64,000 bases of DNA from CAVUFH01 sp963740835 (GCA_963740835.1 CAVUFH010000001.1:186001-250000), one strand, 5' to 3'; counted from the stretch's first letter, positions 51,005 through 60,026 are shown. The notes: generated from the sequence alone by a model not told the origin. Numbers and translations are program-made.

Positions 51005-53437
51005 CTATTCGCGTGCGCGCACGTCTTCGAGCTCGTCCACCGTCATCAGCACTGCGCGTGCCTTCGAACCCTCCGAGGGCCCGACGATGCCGCGCTGCTC
51101 CAGCAGGTCCATCAACCGGCCGGCGCGGGCGAAACCGACCCGGAGCTTGCGTTGCAGCATGCTCGTCGAACCGAGGCCGCTGCGGACGACGAGCTCGAGT
51201 GCTTCGTCGAGCAGATCGTCAGAGTCGTAGTCGTCTCCGCCGGCGCGGGTGCCGCCCGGGCTGTCGTCGCCCTGGATGCCTTCGACGTAGTTGGGCTTCG
51301 CGGTCTGGCGACGCCAGTGCGCGACCACCTTGCGCACGCACTCCTCGTCGACCCATGCGCCCTGGATGCGCTCGGTCCGGCTCGAGGACGCGGTCAGCAT
51401 GAGCATGTCGCCCTTTCCGATCAGCTTCTCGGCGCCGGGCTGGTCGAGGATCACGCGGCTGTCGGCGAGCGTGCTGACCGAGAACGCGAGCCGGCTCGGA
51501 ATGTTCGCCTTGATCACGCCGGTGATGACGTCCACCGACGGACGTTGGGTCGCGATCACGAGGTGGATGCCGACGGCGCGCGCCATCTGCGCGAGGCGGC
51601 AGATGCTCGTCTCGACGTCGCGGGCCGCGACCATCATGAGGTCGGCGAGCTCGTCGACCACGACGACGATGAACGGCAGCCGCTCGTAGTGCTTGCCCGT
51701 ATCCGGATCGGGGTCGTCGATCGTCGGCAGCTCGCCGCGGTCGTACATGGCGTTGTAGCCGGTGATGTCGCGCACGCCGACACCGGCCAGGATGTCGTAG
51801 CGCATCTCCATCTCGCGCACGGCCCAGTCGAGCGCGTTGGCGGCCTTCTTCGGGTTGGTGACGACTTCCGTGAGGAGATGTGGCACCGCGTTGTACTGCC
51901 CGAGCTCGACGCGCTTCGGGTCGACGAGGATGAGCCGTACTTGCTGCGGCGACGTCCGCATCAAGAGCGACGTCACAATGCTGTTGATACAGCTGGACTT
52001 GCCGGCGCCGGTCTGACCGGCGATGAGCACGTGCGGGAACGTCGCGAGGTTCGACATCACCGCGCGCCCCGCGATGTCGCGGCCCATCGCGACCTCGAGC
52101 GGATGCGTCGCCTTCTTCGTCTCGTCGCTCGCGAGGATGTCGCCGAGCGTGACGACCGGGCGCGCCTTGTTCGGCACCTCCACACCGATCGCGCTCCGAC
52201 CCGGGATCGGCGCGAGGATGCGGACGTCGTGGCTCGCCATCGAGTACGCGATCTCCTTGGCGAGGTTCGTGACCCGGTTGACCTTGACGCCCGGCGCGAT
52301 CTCGAGCTCGTAGCGGGTGACGGTCGGGCCGACGGTCGCGCCGACGAGCCGCGCGTCCACACCGAACTCGCGCAGGGTGGCTTCGAGCACCTCGCCGCCG
52401 GCCGCGACCATGCGCGGATCCACCTCGCGTGACTGGCTCCGCTTGAGGATCGTCGCCGGCGGCAGCTTCCACGCGACGTCCGGCAGCTCGCCGTCGACGC
52501 TCGCGGTGTCGTCGTCTTCGTCTTCGTCGTCGCCTTCGGAGAGCGAGATCTCGACGTCGCCGACGAGCACGTCGTCAGTGGACGAGAACACGGTGACCTT
52601 CTCGACCTCGTCCTCGGCCGCGACCAGATCGATCTCGGCCTCGGGAAGCGGCCCGATCGACGGTTCGAGCTCCTCGGCGACCTGGTCGTAGAGCAGCGGC
52701 CGGTCGGGTTCGTACGCGTCGTCGAGCGGCACCGGCTGCAGCGTGAACAGTCCTTTGCCGTGCTCGGCGAGCCACTTCACCGCGAGGAACCCGATCACCG
52801 CGACCTGCTTGAGCCCCGCGCCCAAGACGAGCAACGCGCCGAGCACGAGCACCGCGATCAGCACGATGACCGCGCCGAGCCCACCCAGCAGCGCGTGCAG
52901 GGGCGCGCCGAACAGCGCGCCGAGCAGACCGCCGGCCCGCTCGAGCGGTTCGAGCGCGTCGCCACCCGGGCTCCCGTGACCGATGTGCAACAGCCCGACG
53001 ATGGCCGCGCAGACGAGGACGATGCCGAGGCCGAGCCGCAGGTCGCTGCGGGACTGTCCCGGTTCCCCGCGCGTGACGAGCACGCCGCCCGCGGCGACGA
53101 GCAGCGCGAGCGGCACCACCATGCGGCCCGCGCCGAGCATGATCGACGCGGCAGTGTCGATGCCGTCGCCGACCGGACCCGCGAGGTTCGAGTAGATCCC
53201 GAGCGCGCTGACGAGCGCGAGGACGAACAGGCCGATCGCGAGCGCGTCGGTCGAGTGGCCGCCGAGCTGGCGGGCCAGCTCGTGTCGCCACTTCGGCGTC
53301 GCCCGGCGGCGGGGGACGGGCTTGCGGGCCGCGCTCGCCCGTTTGGTGGGGGGTCTGCGACGCGTCGCCGTGCCGCGCGCACTGCTGCTGCGGCTACGAC
53401 TCGGCGCGGTCGTCGTGCTCCGGCGCGTGGCTGCCAT
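51005..53437 (-). CDS. ftsK: DNA translocase FtsK/SpoIIIE
   Basis: 810 residues. A basic start precedes about four membrane helices (ALAIGLFVLALVSALGIYSN to VIVLIAVLVLGALLVLGAGL), then an acidic linker (GDDEDEDDDTASVDGE). The motor has VLIAGQTGAGKSSCINSIVT (Walker A), RLILVDPKRVELGQYNAVPH and FIVVVVDELADLMMVAARDV (Walker B). The C-terminal gamma winged helix SMLQRKLRVGFARAGRLMDL binds KOPS-type sequences. It pumps chromosomal DNA at the division septum. ATG 53437; the extension to 53599 is a shadow. Confidence 0.97.
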   Translation of the reverse strand: MAATRRSTTTAPSRSRSSSARGTATRRRPPTKRASAARKPVPRRRATPKWRHELARQLGGHSTDALAIGLFVLALVSALGIYSNLAGPVGDGIDTAASIMLGAGRMVVPLALLVAAGGVLVTRGEPGQSRSDLRLGLGIVLVCAAIVGLLHIGHGSPGGDALEPLERAGGLLGALFGAPLHALLGGLGAVIVLIAVLVLGALLVLGAGLKQVAVIGFLAVKWLAEHGKGLFTLQPVPLDDAYEPDRPLLYDQVAEELEPSIGPLPEAEIDLVAAEDEVEKVTVFSSTDDVLVGDVEISLSEGDDEDEDDDTASVDGELPDVAWKLPPATILKRSQSREVDPRMVAAGGEVLEATLREFGVDARLVGATVGPTVTRYELEIAPGVKVNRVTNLAKEIAYSMASHDVRILAPIPGRSAIGVEVPNKARPVVTLGDILASDETKKATHPLEVAMGRDIAGRAVMSNLATFPHVLIAGQTGAGKSSCINSIVTSLLMRTSPQQVRLILVDPKRVELGQYNAVPHLLTEVVTNPKKAANALDWAVREMEMRYDILAGVGVRDITGYNAMYDRGELPTIDDPDPDTGKHYERLPFIVVVVDELADLMMVAARDVETSICRLAQMARAVGIHLVIATQRPSVDVITGVIKANIPSRLAFSVSTLADSRVILDQPGAEKLIGKGDMLMLTASSSRTERIQGAWVDEECVRKVVAHWRRQTAKPNYVEGIQGDDSPGGTRAGGDDYDSDDLLDEALELVVRSGLGSTSMLQRKLRVGFARAGRLMDLLEQRGIVGPSEGSKARAVLMTVDELEDVRARE

Positions 53438-53540
53438 AGGGGGACAACCGTAACACCAGCAACATGAGAAACAACAGGATCCACGGGCATCGCACGGCTC
53501 GGACGCGCCGTCGGCCCGAGCCCGGCGCCCGCCCCGCCGG

Positions 53541-54308
53541 CTACAGCGCGGACACGTAGCCGCCGTCGACGGCGTAGACCTGGCCGGTGATCCACGCACC
53601 CGCGTCGCTGCACAGCAGCGTCACGAGCGGCGCGACGTCGGCCGGCGTCCCGAGCCGGGGCACGGTGTAGGCCCGGCTCAAGCGGCGTTCGAGGTCGGGG
53701 TCGCGCGCGATGGCGGCCTCGGTCGGGCCGGTGCGCATGGTCGCCAGCGCGACGCAGTTGGCGGTGACACCGGCGTTGCCGACCTCCGCTGCAAGACCTC
53801 GGATGAACCCCATCGCGCCGGCCTTGGCCGCCCCGTAGATCGCCTGGTAGCGCTCGCCCTTGCGCCCCGCGTCCGACGCGATCGTCACGATGCGGCCCCA
53901 GCGCTCGTCGACCATCGGGGCGAGGTACGCATGGGTGACGTGCAGGATCGCGCCGAGGTTCAGGCGCATCAGATACTCCCAGTCGTCCGGGTTCGAGTCC
54001 GAGAACCGCTTCAGGTCGAAGCCCTGCGTCGGGTTGCCGGCGTTGTTGACGAGGATGTCGACCGGCCCGGTCTGCTCGCGCATGCGTGCGATCTTCTGCG
54101 GGCTGGTGACGTCGGCCTTCACCGGGCGCGCGTGCTGCTCACCACCGAGGTCGGCCGCGACCTTGGCCGCCCGGTCCTCGAAGATGTCGTTGACCCACAC
54201 GAAGGCGCCCGCGCCGACGAGTACCCGGCAGATCTCGGAACCGACGCCGCTGCCGCCGCCGGTCACCAGTGCTCGCCGTCCCGTGAGATCGATGTCCAGA
54301 CCAGCCAC
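53541..54308 (-). CDS. Short-chain dehydrogenase/reductase
   Basis: 255 residues. RRALVTGGGSGVGSEICRVL is the cofactor motif, DILVNNAGNPTQGFDLKRF the NNAG strand, and ASDAGRKGERYQAIYGAAKA the Ser-Tyr-Lys triad. GAWITGQVYAVDGGYVS ends it. The Asp in WVNDIFEDRA after strand 2 suggests NAD. The start is GTG 54308 (AGLDIDLTG). It sits between ftsK and the RNase J gene, where dapA often lies in other actinobacteria, so it appears to be an insertion into the core block. The substrate is unknown. Confidence 0.93.
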   Translation of the reverse strand: MAGLDIDLTGRRALVTGGGSGVGSEICRVLVGAGAFVWVNDIFEDRAAKVAADLGGEQHARPVKADVTSPQKIARMREQTGPVDILVNNAGNPTQGFDLKRFSDSNPDDWEYLMRLNLGAILHVTHAYLAPMVDERWGRIVTIASDAGRKGERYQAIYGAAKAGAMGFIRGLAAEVGNAGVTANCVALATMRTGPTEAAIARDPDLERRLSRAYTVPRLGTPADVAPLVTLLCSDAGAWITGQVYAVDGGYVSAL

Positions 54309-54325
54309 GGGGGGAGCGTACGCCG

Positions 54326-56008
54326 TCAGACCTCCATGACCACCGGGATGACGATGGGGCGCCGGCGCGTGCGCTCGTCGATGAAGCGTCCGAGCGACCG
54401 GCGGGCGTGACGCCGCACCGTCTCGAAGTCGGTGGCGCCTTCGGCCGCGGCGGCGGCGAGCGACTCCCGCACCGCTTGCCGCGCGTCCTCGAGCAGATCC
54501 TCCGCTTCGGGGGCGTACACCCACCCGCGCGTGACGATCTCGGGGCCAGTCACGAGCTCACCGGTGCGGGCGTCGATCGTGACGATGACGACGACGACGC
54601 CCTCCTCGGCGAGCACGCGCCGGTCACGGAGCACGCCATGACCGATGTCGCCGACGATCCCGTCGACGTACGTGTAGCCGGCAGGCACGGCGCGGCGTTC
54701 GACGTCGAGTCCTTCCGGGTCGAGATCGATCACGTCACCGTCTTCGCATACGAGCACGTTCGCGGGCGCGACGCCGGAGTCGCGCGCGAGCTGCGCATGG
54801 TGCACGAGGTGCCGGTACTCACCGTGCACGGGGATGAACCACTCGGGCTGGAGCAGGTTGAGCACGAACTTCAGCTCTTCCTGCGACGCGTGACCGGACA
54901 CGTGCACGTTGGAGTTGCGGTCGTGCACGACCTCGGCCCCGGCGCGGTGCAGCGCATCGATGACGCGTGACACGTTCGACTCGTTCCCCGGGATCGCGTG
55001 CGCGCTGATGACGACGACGTCGTCCTCGGAGATCTTCACGTACTTGTGCTCGTGCGCGGCCATCAACGAGAGCGCGCTCATCGGCTCGCCTTGCGAACCG
55101 GTGCAGATGATGCAGACGTCGCCGGGCGCGTACCGGGATGTCTCCTCGATGTCGACGATCGCGTGCGCGGGCACGTCCAGATATCCGAGCTCGCGCGACA
55201 TCGTGACGTTGTGCTCCATCGAGCGACCGACGAACGCGATGCGCCGGCCGTGCGCGACCGCGGCCAGCGCGACCTGCTGCACGCGATGGATGTGCGAGGC
55301 GAAGCTCGTGACGATGAACCGCTTCGACGGATACTCGCGGAACAGCGCGCGCATCGCGACGCCCACGGTCGACTCCGACGGCGTGAACCCAGGCCGCTCC
55401 GCATTGGTCGAGTCGGAGAGCAGCAGCCGGACGCCGCCGTCGCGCCGCGCCAGCTCCCCCATGAGCGCGAGGTCGGTGCGCCGCCCGTCGACCGGCGTGA
55501 GGTCGAGCTTGAAGTCACCGGTGTGCACGATGGTGCCCGCGGGCGTGAAGAACGCGGTCGCGAAGCCGTGCGGCACCGAGTGCGTCACCGGGATGAACTG
55601 GCAGTCGAAGGAGCCGATCCGGCGCCGTTCGCCGTCGTGCACCGGGATCAGCTCGGTGCGCCCGAGCATCCCCGCTTCCTCGATGCGGTTCCGGGCGAGC
55701 GCGAGCGACAGCTGCGAGCCGTAGATCGGGACCTCGATGTCGCGGAGGAGGAAGGCGAGGCCGCCCGCGTGGTCCTCGTGCGCGTGGGTGAGGAAGACGC
55801 CCTCGACCCGGTCCGCGTTGTCATGAAGATACGTGAAGTCCGGGAGGACGAGGTCGACGCCGGGCATGTCGGCGTCGGGGAACATGAGCCCACAGTCGAC
55901 GACGAGGATGCGGCCGTCGATTTCGAGGCAGAAGCAGTTCCGCCCGATCTCACCGAGGCCACCGAGGAAGACGATCCGAACGCGTGACTCGGCAACCGGC
56001 GAACTCAT
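54326..56008 (-). CDS. rnj: Ribonuclease J
   Basis: 560 residues, metallo-beta-lactamase/beta-CASP fold. FLTHAHEDHAGGLAFLLRD is the HxHxDH metal motif, FIPVTHSVPHG and IVHTGDFKLDLTPVDG the further metal His/Asp, and ICTGSQGEPMSALSLMAAHE the beta-CASP core. SGHASQEELKFVLNLLQPEW with FIPVHGEYRHL closes it. It has 5' exo- and endonuclease activity on mRNA and rRNA. ATG 56008 overlaps the upstream desaturase stop by four bases (ATGA), a coupling I do not know from elsewhere. Confidence 0.97.
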   Translation of the reverse strand: MSSPVAESRVRIVFLGGLGEIGRNCFCLEIDGRILVVDCGLMFPDADMPGVDLVLPDFTYLHDNADRVEGVFLTHAHEDHAGGLAFLLRDIEVPIYGSQLSLALARNRIEEAGMLGRTELIPVHDGERRRIGSFDCQFIPVTHSVPHGFATAFFTPAGTIVHTGDFKLDLTPVDGRRTDLALMGELARRDGGVRLLLSDSTNAERPGFTPSESTVGVAMRALFREYPSKRFIVTSFASHIHRVQQVALAAVAHGRRIAFVGRSMEHNVTMSRELGYLDVPAHAIVDIEETSRYAPGDVCIICTGSQGEPMSALSLMAAHEHKYVKISEDDVVVISAHAIPGNESNVSRVIDALHRAGAEVVHDRNSNVHVSGHASQEELKFVLNLLQPEWFIPVHGEYRHLVHHAQLARDSGVAPANVLVCEDGDVIDLDPEGLDVERRAVPAGYTYVDGIVGDIGHGVLRDRRVLAEEGVVVVIVTIDARTGELVTGPEIVTRGWVYAPEAEDLLEDARQAVRESLAAAAAEGATDFETVRRHARRSLGRFIDERTRRRPIVIPVVMEV

Positions 56009-56964
56009 GATCCGTCGAACGTACCACCGGGTTCGGAGATGCCGAGACCAGCACCCACCGGCACCGCCTCGTCGCGCCTGCCCGCCCGCGGCCGAGACAG
56101 GTCGTGCGCCTCGGCGAGCACACGCGTGGGCGGCTTCCGGAGATCGTGCACGATGCCGACGAACGAGAGCAGGCGCAGGCCGTAGTAGGTGGTGTCGATC
56201 TGCCACCATCGGAAGCCCTGCCGCGCCGACGACGGGTACCGGTGGTGGTTGTTGTGCCAACCCTCACCGCCGGTGATCAACGCGATCAACAACGAGTTCC
56301 GGCTCGTGTCCGGCGTGTCGTAGACGCGCCGGCCGAACACGTGGGCGAGCGAGTTCACGAAGAACGTCGTGTGCCAGAGCAGGATCGTGGACGCGAAGAA
56401 TCCGACGACGAGACCGCTCCACCCGCCGATGAGGAAGCAGGCCACGCCGAGCGACCACGGCCCGATCCAGTCGTGCTTGTTGATGAAGCGCAGCTCCGGG
56501 TACTTGGCGAAGTCCTTGATCTCGTCGTACTCGGTCGCGCCGTACTTGTCGCACAGGATCCACCCGACCTGACTCCACCAGAAGCCGCGCATGGGTGAGT
56601 GGATGTCCTGGTCGGTGTCTGCGTAGCGGTGGTGCACGCGGTGGTGACCGGCCCACCACAGTGGTCCCTTCTGCGCGGCGGTCGTGCAGCCGAACGCCAT
56701 GAGGAACTGCGGGAACCGTGCCATGCGGTAGCTGCGGTGCGAGAAGTACCGGTGGTACCCGGCCGTGATGAGGAACATCCGGCCGAGGTACGTCACGAGG
56801 AAGAGGAGCACCGCGGTGCGGGTGATCCCGGTGAAGATCGCGAGCAGCGGGATGAAGTGCAGGGCGATGAACGGGATCGATGAGCGCTTGTTGATGCGCT
56901 CGTCGGCGGGGGTTTCCGAGGCGGGCGCGGGGCGCGGCTCGGGTCGAACTTCAGTGGCCGTCAC
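56005..56964 (-). CDS. Acyl-CoA fatty acid desaturase
   Basis: 319 residues with histidine boxes HRYFSHRSY (near residue 71), HHRVHHRYAD (near 106) and GEGWHNNHHRYPSSARQG (near 235), of the delta-9 acyl-CoA desaturase type. Hydrophobic segments FIALHFIPLLAIFTGITRTA and SLGVACFLIGGWSGLVVGFF alternate. It introduces double bonds into membrane acyl chains. A TetR-type palindrome lies 36 bases upstream of its start. The stop overlaps rnj. Confidence 0.96.
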   Translation of the reverse strand: MTATEVRPEPRPAPASETPADERINKRSSIPFIALHFIPLLAIFTGITRTAVLLFLVTYLGRMFLITAGYHRYFSHRSYRMARFPQFLMAFGCTTAAQKGPLWWAGHHRVHHRYADTDQDIHSPMRGFWWSQVGWILCDKYGATEYDEIKDFAKYPELRFINKHDWIGPWSLGVACFLIGGWSGLVVGFFASTILLWHTTFFVNSLAHVFGRRVYDTPDTSRNSLLIALITGGEGWHNNHHRYPSSARQGFRWWQIDTTYYGLRLLSFVGIVHDLRKPPTRVLAEAHDLSRPRAGRRDEAVPVGAGLGISEPGGTFDGS

Positions 56965-56999
56965 GAGCGCCTTCCCGGTGGGATCTGGGTCTGGGACCC

Positions 57000-57015
57000 T
57001 ACCTACTAGTCGGTA
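57000..57015. promoter_or_regulatory. TetR-type operator upstream of desaturase
   Basis: On the minus strand the site reads TACCGACTAGTAGGTA, a 16-bp palindrome with one mismatched pair, extendable to 18 bp by C/G. TACCGACNNGTCGGTA-like palindromes are common TetR-family operators in actinobacteria. It is 36 bases upstream of the desaturase start and would overlap its promoter. Two TetR genes lie at 58232 and 59439; either could act here. Confidence 0.65.
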
Positions 57016-57049
57016 GAGTAACCCGGACGGGCGACTGCGTCTGCACGCG

Positions 57050-57077
57050 CATCGGCCGCCCGTGCGGGCGGCCGATG
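57050..57077. terminator. Terminator hairpin after the diiron protein gene
   Basis: CATCGGCCGCCC at 57050-57061 pairs perfectly with GGGCGGCCGATG at 57066-57077, with a GTGC loop. It begins 34 bases past the stop of the diiron gene on the minus strand, and separates it from the desaturase operator. Confidence 0.85.
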
Positions 57078-57110
57078 TCGTTGATACGGGGCCCGGACGG
57101 CCCGTCGATC

Positions 57111-58235
57111 TCAGGCAGTGGCTGCTTCGCGGTCCTTGGCGACCTCGTCGAGCATCGCGTACTCCTCACCGGTGTCGACCCAGTCCTCGAACTGGATGAC
57201 GCCGAGCTCGGTGAAGTTCTTGCGGAGCCAGCCGCCGTTGCGGTCGAGCAGCCCGAGCTTCTTGCAGTTGGGCACGATCTTCGAGAACAGGATGTTCTGG
57301 AACATCACTCGACCTTCGTCGGCCATGACCAACGAGAGCGCATCCTTCACCGGCACGCCCATGCGGTCCCAGACCTCCTGCTGGAGGAACCGGTCGCGCA
57401 TGCGAACCGCAGCCTCGAACGTGAACTCGACCCGGTCCTGCATCTCGGCGTCGGTGAGCTCGGCGTAGTACTCCTTCAACGACAGGACGCCGAACGCGAC
57501 GTGGCGCGCTTCGTCGCTCATGACGTAGCGGAGCAGCTGCTTCAGCAACGGCTCCGTCGTCATCTGGTGCATGAAGCCGAACGCGGCGAGGGCGAGGCCC
57601 TCGACCATGATCTGCATGCCGAGGTACGTCATGTCCCAGCGGCTGTCGGCGAGGATGTCGTCGAGCAGCAAGCGCAGATGCGCGTTGATCGGGTAGTGAC
57701 CCGTCAGCTTCTCGTCCAGGTAACGCGCGAAGACCTCGACGTGCCGGGCTTCGTCCATCACCTGCGTCGCGGCGTAGTACTTGGCGTCGATCCACGGCAC
57801 GGTCTCGACGATGCGCGCGGTGCAGAGCAGCGCACCCTGCTCGCCGTGCAGGAACTGTGAGAGCGTCCAGTTCTGGCCTTCGATGGCGAGCTCGATCCAC
57901 TCCTTCTCGGTCCACTTCGCGAACGGCGTGCCCGACAGGTCGACGGAGTCACTGAAGAAACCGCCGTCTTGGCCTGCGTTCGCGAGCACAACCGCTTCCT
58001 GGTCGACGTCGACCGACCAGTCGAGGTCAGTGGACGCGTTCCACTGCGACGTCTTCGCCTTCTCGTAGAGCTTCACGAGGGGCGTGCGGCTGCGCTCGTA
58101 GTCCCACGTGAACACGGCGTCGAGATTCGCGCCGACTTCGTGCACGACCGCGTCAACATCCTTGTTGGTGATCGAGAGAATCGCCTCGAGGTCGTTGACG
58201 TCTTCGCGCCCGATGAGATCCTTGTTGGTGCTCAT
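57111..58235 (-). CDS. Ferritin-like diiron protein (R2/AurF-type)
   Basis: 374 residues, all-helical. Two diiron half-motifs are visible: TQVMDEARHVEVFARYLDE near residue 155 and RYVMSDEARHVAFGVLSLK near 240. The accompanying Glu residues lie in FLHGEQGALLCTARIVE and MQIMVEGLALAAFGF. This is the E ... ExxH ... E ... ExxH layout of ribonucleotide-reductase-R2-like or N-oxygenase-like proteins. It may oxidise a lipid or an aromatic amine; which is unknown. ATG 58235 overlaps the TetR stop (ATGA). Confidence 0.88.
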   Translation of the reverse strand: MSTNKDLIGREDVNDLEAILSITNKDVDAVVHEVGANLDAVFTWDYERSRTPLVKLYEKAKTSQWNASTDLDWSVDVDQEAVVLANAGQDGGFFSDSVDLSGTPFAKWTEKEWIELAIEGQNWTLSQFLHGEQGALLCTARIVETVPWIDAKYYAATQVMDEARHVEVFARYLDEKLTGHYPINAHLRLLLDDILADSRWDMTYLGMQIMVEGLALAAFGFMHQMTTEPLLKQLLRYVMSDEARHVAFGVLSLKEYYAELTDAEMQDRVEFTFEAAVRMRDRFLQQEVWDRMGVPVKDALSLVMADEGRVMFQNILFSKIVPNCKKLGLLDRNGGWLRKNFTELGVIQFEDWVDTGEEYAMLDEVAKDREAATA

Positions 58236-58840
58236 GACGGCATGATCCCTTCACTGGGAACGGGCCGTTCGAGGCCCGGGAGGACGAAGTCCTCGACTAA
58301 TGCACGGACTCGGAGCGCGTCGAGGAGGTCGGCGGCTTCGGGGCTGCACAGGTACGAGAGGCCGATGCGGACGAGCCACTCGGCCAGACGAACGGAACGC
58401 TCGGCGCCGAGGAACTCCTCGAACGGCGGCGCGAGTCGGCGGGACGCGGCGCCGAGCAGCGCGTCGCCCCAGTCGAACGAGAGGTACGGCACGAGCAACT
58501 CGGGTTCGACCGCGAGCACGAACCGCAACGCGTCGTGGTCGAGCACGAGTCGCGCGCCGGTGGTGAGCAGGGCGACGGCCGCGTCGGCCAGCGTGGGCTC
58601 GGCCCGGGCCGCGGCGATGATCGCGTCGCTCATGCGCACGGCCTCGCGCTCGATGACGGCGTTGAGCAGCGGCTGCTTGCCGGGGAACGACCGGTAGACG
58701 GTCGCCCGGGAGCAGCCGGCCTCGCGGGCGACGTCGTCGAGCGTGGTCTTGGCGACGCCCACGCGCGCGAAACACGTCAGCGTCGCGTCGAGGACCCGCG
58801 ACGGGAGCTCCCGAGCAGGAAGCTCCTGTTGAGCCGTCAC
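58232..58840 (-). CDS. TetR/AcrR family regulator
   Basis: 202 residues from GTG 58840, with GGAG six bases upstream. TLTCFARVGVAKTTLDDVAR then EAGCSRATVYRSFPGKQPLL is the N-terminal TetR HTH. The rest is a helical ligand-binding domain. It precedes and overlaps the diiron gene, and its own promoter (TTGACG-18-TATTGT at 58890-58861) is straddled by an 8-bp inverted repeat, so autoregulation of the two-gene operon is likely. The inducer is unknown. Confidence 0.93.
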   Translation of the reverse strand: MTAQQELPARELPSRVLDATLTCFARVGVAKTTLDDVAREAGCSRATVYRSFPGKQPLLNAVIEREAVRMSDAIIAAARAEPTLADAAVALLTTGARLVLDHDALRFVLAVEPELLVPYLSFDWGDALLGAASRRLAPPFEEFLGAERSVRLAEWLVRIGLSYLCSPEAADLLDALRVRALVEDFVLPGLERPVPSEGIMPS

Positions 58841-58855
58841 CGAAACTCCATGGAC

Positions 58856-58890
58856 ATGAGACAATAGGGCGATAAGTGTCTCATCGTCAA
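58856..58890 (-). promoter_or_regulatory. Promoter and inverted-repeat operator of the TetR-diiron operon
   Basis: A sigma-70-like promoter reads TTGACG (58890-58885), an 18-base spacer and TATTGT (58866-58861). ATGAGACA at 58856-58863 and its exact complement TGTCTCAT at 58877-58884 flank the core, one half at the -10 and the other beside the -35. The position is ideal for a TetR dimer or tetramer that blocks polymerase. Confidence 0.75.
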
Positions 58891-58901
58891 TGTGTCGCAG
58901 G

Positions 58902-59435
58902 TCACATATCGGCGGGCGGCACCAGGACCGCCGGGTCGGGCCAGACCACGCGGAGGACGGTGACCGCGGTGCCGTCCGGGGCGACCTCGTCGGCGGCCTC
59001 GACCTCGCTCCCCCTGCGGGCGGCGTAGAACGCCCGGCCGCGGGCATTCGCCTCGAGGACCCAGAGGTACAGACCCCGCCGGGGCCGCTCCTCGACGACG
59101 GCCCGCGCCGACGCCGCGACGAGCCGGGTCCCGAGCCCGCGCCGCTGCCAGCCGGTGCGGACGTGCAGGTTGTCCAGCAGCGCGCCCCACGTCGGATCGT
59201 CGTCGAGGACCGTGTGCACGAAGCCGACGAGCTCGGCCGCGTGCGCGGCCACGACCGTACGGGCGTCGGGTCGCGGCTGCGCGAAGCGTTCGGTCCACGC
59301 GGACAGCCGTTCGATGGGCGCGTCGCAGTCGAGGTACTCGTCGGTGTAGATGCCGCGGTAGCTGCGACGCCAACTGTCGGCGTGCAATCGAGCGATCGCT
59401 TCGGCGTCAGCGGTTGTCGCGACGCGCAGCTCCAC
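58902..59435 (-). CDS. GNAT family N-acetyltransferase
   Basis: 177 residues. RVATTADAEAIARLHADSWR and YRGIYTDEYLD are typical N-terminal elements, and NLHVRTGWQRRGLGTRLVAA is the acetyl-CoA Q/RxxGxG/A loop. LYLWVLEANARGRAFYAARR is the C-terminal signature. The substrate is unknown; a small amine or protein N-terminus is possible. GTG 59435 lies three bases after the upstream TetR stop, so both are co-transcribed. Confidence 0.93.
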   Translation of the reverse strand: MELRVATTADAEAIARLHADSWRRSYRGIYTDEYLDCDAPIERLSAWTERFAQPRPDARTVVAAHAAELVGFVHTVLDDDPTWGALLDNLHVRTGWQRRGLGTRLVAASARAVVEERPRRGLYLWVLEANARGRAFYAARRGSEVEAADEVAPDGTAVTVLRVVWPDPAVLVPPADM

Positions 59436-59438
59436 GCG

Positions 59439-60026
59439 TCAGCTCGCGATGCCGCCGAGGAGCTCGGCACGGACGAGCTCGCGGACCTGGTCGTCGTCCT
59501 CGAGGTCCCAGCGACCGGGCGTGCCGATGAGCGAGAGGATGCCGCGCGCGAGGTAGTCGGCCGCGCGCTCGATGTCGACGTCGTCGCGCAGCCGCGCGTT
59601 GCGCGCCTCGCGTTCGAGGTACGGCATGAGGAAGCTCGCGATGAACGGGAGCGACTTCGTCGACTCCGTGGTGAGCAGCGGCAGCAGGCGTTCGGGTTCG
59701 GTGTCGAGCATCTTGCGCAACACCTCGTGCTCCTGCACCGACTGGTGCGCGAACTCGAGCCCGAGGCGGAGCAGCTCGGTGAGGTCGGGCGCGTCGCGCA
59801 CGCGGTCGCCGAGCTCGATGAAGAAGCGACCGATCTCCCAGGCGACCGTTTCTCGGAGCAACTCGTCGCGGCCGCCGGGGAAGTGGCGGTAGATGGTGGC
59901 GCGGGAGATGCCGGACGCCTTCACGACGTCCTCGACCGTTGTCTTGGCCAGGCCGAACCGGGCGATGCACGTGTACGTCGCCTCGAGCAGGCGGTCGCGC
60001 ATCGTCAGCGGATCGGAGGCGGCCAT
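59439..60026 (-). CDS. TetR/AcrR family regulator
   Basis: 195 residues from ATG 60026, with in-frame ATGs at 60035 and 60056 as alternatives. ATYTCIARFGLAKTTVEDVV and KASGISRATIYRHFPGGRDE form the HTH. The C-terminal ligand domain is helical. It is divergent from bioA and directly upstream of the acetyltransferase. The direct repeat TGCAAT-7-TGCAAT lies at its 5' end. It could regulate itself, the biotin genes or the desaturase at 56005; no match to a known biotin operator is claimed. Confidence 0.92.
   Translation of the reverse strand: MAASDPLTMRDRLLEATYTCIARFGLAKTTVEDVVKASGISRATIYRHFPGGRDELLRETVAWEIGRFFIELGDRVRDAPDLTELLRLGLEFAHQSVQEHEVLRKMLDTEPERLLPLLTTESTKSLPFIASFLMPYLEREARNARLRDDVDIERAADYLARGILSLIGTPGRWDLEDDDQVRELVRAELLGGIAS

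Noticed and set aside
53981..54005. GGGTTCGAGTCCGAG resembling a tRNA T-loop
   Set aside because: It lies inside a well-conserved SDR gene, and no acceptor stem, anticodon arm or D-arm can be built around it.
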